A stretch of 64,000 bases of DNA from contig NZ_JAJJOE010000011.1 in assembly GCF_020907405.1 (NCBI RefSeq), positions 124,001 through 188,000 of the forward strand, in the 5' to 3' direction. The first letter of the stretch is position 1, and each line of letters opens with the position of its first letter. The notes below the pieces were generated by a model. It saw nothing but the letters and a program-made list of their open reading frames with translations, made no database searches and was not told the origin of the DNA. Positions 61,701 through 64,000 of the stretch are shown here, one piece after another. A program made the position numbers and the translations under genes. Source of the DNA: Arthrobacter sp. zg-Y769 (GTDB lineage: Bacteria > Actinomycetota > Actinomycetes > Actinomycetales > Micrococcaceae).

Positions 61701-63224
61701 GTGGCCCTGGTACTTCGATATGCGGCACGGTCCGATGTTGGAATGGTTCGTTTCAAGAATGACGACTCCGCTTACGTTGGCCGATACCTTGCCGTGGTTG
61801 CCGACGGCATGGGCGGCCACGCCGGAGGCAACGTAGCCTCCGCTTCGACCGTGCTCGATCTGGTCCACCTGGACAGCAACGTCCACGGGACCGAGGCCCT
61901 GACCGTTCTGGCTGACGAAATCCAGGCGGCTAATTCACTTCTGTCCGAACTGGTGACCACCAGCCCCCAGCTTTCCGGCATGGGAACCACCGTTACTGCA
62001 CTGCTGCTGCACGAGCAGCAGCTGGCACTGGCACACATCGGCGACTCCCGCGCGTACCGGCTCAAAGACGGCCGGTTCGAGCAGATCAGCATTGACCACA
62101 CGTTCGTGCAGCGGCTTATCGATGAAGGACGGCTGCGGCCCGAAGAGGCCGAAGTCCACCCGCACAAGAACGTCCTGATGCGCGTGCTCGGCGATGTGGA
62201 TGCCAGCCCCGAGCTGGACCTGGCTACTTTCGACGTCGAGCCGGGGGAACGCTGGCTGCTATGTTCCGACGGGCTCACGGCCGTCCTGCGGGACTCCGAT
62301 ATCGAGAGTGTCCTCCGCAGCACCCCGAACCTGCAGGAGTGCGTAGACACCCTGGTTGAACTGACCCTGGCCGGCGGCTCACCGGACAACGTCACGGTGG
62401 CGGTCATCGAAGTCGATGAGGACCTCGACGCCGGCTCGGCACAGGCCACCGCGCCGCTCTCCGAAGTACCCTCGGGGGAGAACGAATACCGCAAGGCTGC
62501 AGTGGCAGCTGCGGCACCGCCGGAAACAGAAGAAGGCACGGCCCGGGACGGCACGGAGAATCCTGCCGCCGCGGATGATGCCGATGACGCCGAGAATGAA
62601 CGTGAACGTGCCCAGTTGATCCGCCAGGATCTGGCTTCCCGTCCTCACGTGCTGGTTGGCGCGGCTTCCCTGGCCACCGAAACCGGTGAAATCCCCATCG
62701 TCACGAAGCGTTCCGCAGAACGTCGTGCTGCGCGCATGCTCACGCACAAGGCGGAAACCGGCCTGCCCGAGGAGGATCCGGCTGCGGACCGGCCCCGGAC
62801 CGGCTGGAAGCGCTGGCTGCTGCCTGCCTTCCTGACCGTGGTTGCCCTCCTGCTGGCCGTCGCCGTGTGGCTGGGCTACACCTGGACGCAGACCCGCTAC
62901 TACGTCGGGTCCTACGACAACCGGGTCGCCATCTACAACGGCGTCTCCCAGACCCTGGGCCCGATCCGCCTCTCCCACGTCACGGACATTTCCGATATTC
63001 CGGTCGACAGCCTCTCCGAATATCACCGCAACCGGGTCGAAGACACCCTTCCGGCACGCGACCTCGGCCATGCCGAGGAGATCGTCACCGAGCTCCGGGA
63101 TACTGCCAAGGCCGTATTGTGCCCGCCGGTGGAGCCAAGTGCCTCTCCGACCCCGGGGTCGGCCACTCAGGGGTCGGCCACCCCGCGCGCCGAGGCGAAC
63201 AACGCCTGTGGAGGTGAGCAGTAA
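61701..63224 (+). CDS. pstP: PstP, PP2C Ser/Thr protein phosphatase
   Basis: A 507-residue membrane-anchored PP2C phosphatase that reverses PknA/PknB phosphorylation. The catalytic domain (1-240) shows RFKNDDSAYV, VVADGMGGHAGG with metal-binding D35, IGDSRAYRLKDG, LLCSDGL and GGSPDNVTVAVIEV. An acidic juxtamembrane linker (about 245-370) leads to one transmembrane helix (LLPAFLTVVALLLAVAVWLGY) and an extracellular domain of about 110 residues ending with a Pro/Thr/Ala-rich tail and cysteine. Start GTG 61701 follows the fhaB stop by 2 nt; the stop overlaps rodA by one base. Confidence 0.95.
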   Translation: MALVLRYAARSDVGMVRFKNDDSAYVGRYLAVVADGMGGHAGGNVASASTVLDLVHLDSNVHGTEALTVLADEIQAANSLLSELVTTSPQLSGMGTTVTALLLHEQQLALAHIGDSRAYRLKDGRFEQISIDHTFVQRLIDEGRLRPEEAEVHPHKNVLMRVLGDVDASPELDLATFDVEPGERWLLCSDGLTAVLRDSDIESVLRSTPNLQECVDTLVELTLAGGSPDNVTVAVIEVDEDLDAGSAQATAPLSEVPSGENEYRKAAVAAAAPPETEEGTARDGTENPAAADDADDAENERERAQLIRQDLASRPHVLVGAASLATETGEIPIVTKRSAERRAARMLTHKAETGLPEEDPAADRPRTGWKRWLLPAFLTVVALLLAVAVWLGYTWTQTRYYVGSYDNRVAIYNGVSQTLGPIRLSHVTDISDIPVDSLSEYHRNRVEDTLPARDLGHAEEIVTELRDTAKAVLCPPVEPSASPTPGSATQGSATPRAEANNACGGEQ

Positions 63225-64000
63225 TGTCCGATGTCCTCACCGTGCCCAAGCCGCGCCGGAATATTGAGGCACTCCTGCTCCTCGTTGCCCTTTTGGTCGG
63301 CGTGGGCGCCAACATGATTGTCGGCCTCGACGAAGACCGGGCCTTCGATTCGGACTTCTGGGTGCAGGGCGGCACCCTGATGGCCCTGGTTGTCATTTTC
63401 CATATCGTGCTGCGCTTCCGGGCAAAATATGCCGATCCGGTCATACTTCCGATCGTCACTGCCCTGAACGGCATCGGCCTGGCGATGATCCACCGCCTGG
63501 ACATCACCAACGGTGACGATGCTGCGGACAAACAGCTGCTGTGGAGCACCGTGGCCGTGGCCGCGGGCATCGCGGTGCTGTTTGTCATCAAGGACCACCG
63601 GATCCTCCGCCGCTACACCTATATCTCCCTTATTGTCAGCGCCATCCTGCTGCTACTCCCGCTCACCCCGCTGGGCTTGACCATCAATGGCGCCCGGATC
63701 TGGATCAATGTCGGCATCGGCACGTTCCAGCCCGGGGAAATCGCCAAGATCACCCTGGCTATATTCTTCGCGGGGTATCTATCCACCAACCGTGACCTCA
63801 TTCTGCTGGCAGGCCGCAAAGTGGGACCGCTGCAGCTTCCGCGCATGCAGGACCTGGGTCCCATGCTCGCCGCCTGGCTGGTGAGCATCGGGGTGCTGGT
63901 GTTCCAGCGGGACCTTGGGTCATCGATCCTGTTCTTCGGACTGTTCATGGCGATGATTTACGTGGCCACCAGCCGGGTGAGCTGGGTCCTGATTGGGCTT
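63224..64000 (+). CDS. rodA: FtsW/RodA/SpoVE family peptidoglycan polymerase, 3' end outside window
   Basis: SEDS-family glycosyltransferase that polymerises lipid II during elongation, working with a class B penicillin-binding protein. The visible 259 residues include several transmembrane helices, GLAMIHRLDI and the PLGLTINGARIWINVGIGTFQPGEIAKITLAIFFAGYL block that is diagnostic of SEDS proteins, and the catalytic-type VFQRDLGSSILFFG region (Asp in RDLG). ATG 63224 overlaps the pstP TAA (TAATG). By synteny pbpA, pknA and pknB should follow beyond the window. Confidence 0.95.
   Translation, partial: MSDVLTVPKPRRNIEALLLLVALLVGVGANMIVGLDEDRAFDSDFWVQGGTLMALVVIFHIVLRFRAKYADPVILPIVTALNGIGLAMIHRLDITNGDDAADKQLLWSTVAVAAGIAVLFVIKDHRILRRYTYISLIVSAILLLLPLTPLGLTINGARIWINVGIGTFQPGEIAKITLAIFFAGYLSTNRDLILLAGRKVGPLQLPRMQDLGPMLAAWLVSIGVLVFQRDLGSSILFFGLFMAMIYVATSRVSWVLIGL

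Overview
The window is high-GC (roughly two-thirds G+C by eye) and densely coded, with many GTG and TTG starts. It carries marker genes typical of Actinobacteria: a fhaA-fhaB-pstP-rodA cell-growth cluster next to a tRNA-Leu, LigD/Ku end joining, SoxR, DUF2630, DUF4383, DUF5997 and an aminoacyl-phosphatidylglycerol-synthase-like protein. Gene content and order (ppa divergent from dacB, serS, pheA, pgm) fit the Arthrobacter group of Micrococcaceae. It looks chromosomal and largely core. I see no prophage, insertion sequence, integrase or CRISPR array. Genus assignment is an inference.

Left part (1-21.5 kb) is mostly housekeeping: dacB (cut by the window edge), inorganic pyrophosphatase, a SatD-like protein, a HAD phosphatase, serS, a diacylglycerol-kinase-family lipid kinase, topoisomerase IB, a translationally coupled rhodanese-pheA pair, an amidase, a flavin monooxygenase-like protein, a POT peptide transporter, a MetE-like methyltransferase behind a structured leader, phosphoglucomutase, a coupled SDR-aldehyde dehydrogenase pair, a uracil/xanthine permease and glycerate kinase.

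From 21.5 to 27.1 kb lies a membrane-lipid block: a glycerophosphodiester phosphodiesterase divergent from a three-gene operon of aminoacyl-PG synthase-like protein, membrane-anchored serine esterase and PAP2 phosphatase. This is followed by sugar/phosphate enzymes (HAD, PEBP, PfkB kinase), a kynurenine-formamidase-like hydrolase, a stand-alone alarmone synthetase, an AlkZ-like winged-helix protein, and a LacI regulator divergent from an SDR with a palindromic operator between them.

From 35.4 to 53.3 kb the genes have a stress and DNA-repair flavour: two SRPBCC proteins, phosphoketolase, LigD, Ku, L,D-transpeptidase, pentapeptide-repeat protein, a SoxR/flavin-reductase unit with a near-canonical SoxR box, isochorismatase-like hydrolase, DUF4383 protein, an FAD/Rieske oxidoreductase preceded by an internally deleted SDR remnant, and Dps. 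The right end (53.4-64 kb) has a GntR regulator divergent from gluconokinase, a YdjM-like membrane protein, a CPA1 antiporter, a broken ORF, a VOC protein, a LysR-type effector domain without a DNA-binding domain, DUF5997, tRNA-Leu(CAG) and the fhaA-fhaB-pstP-rodA operon, which runs out of the window.

Two signals cut across the genes. Many start codons lack a Shine-Dalgarno sequence but sit 6 or 7 nt after a TANNNT hexamer, which is the layout of leaderless transcripts. Several terminators share one GACGGCGGCC-type stem.
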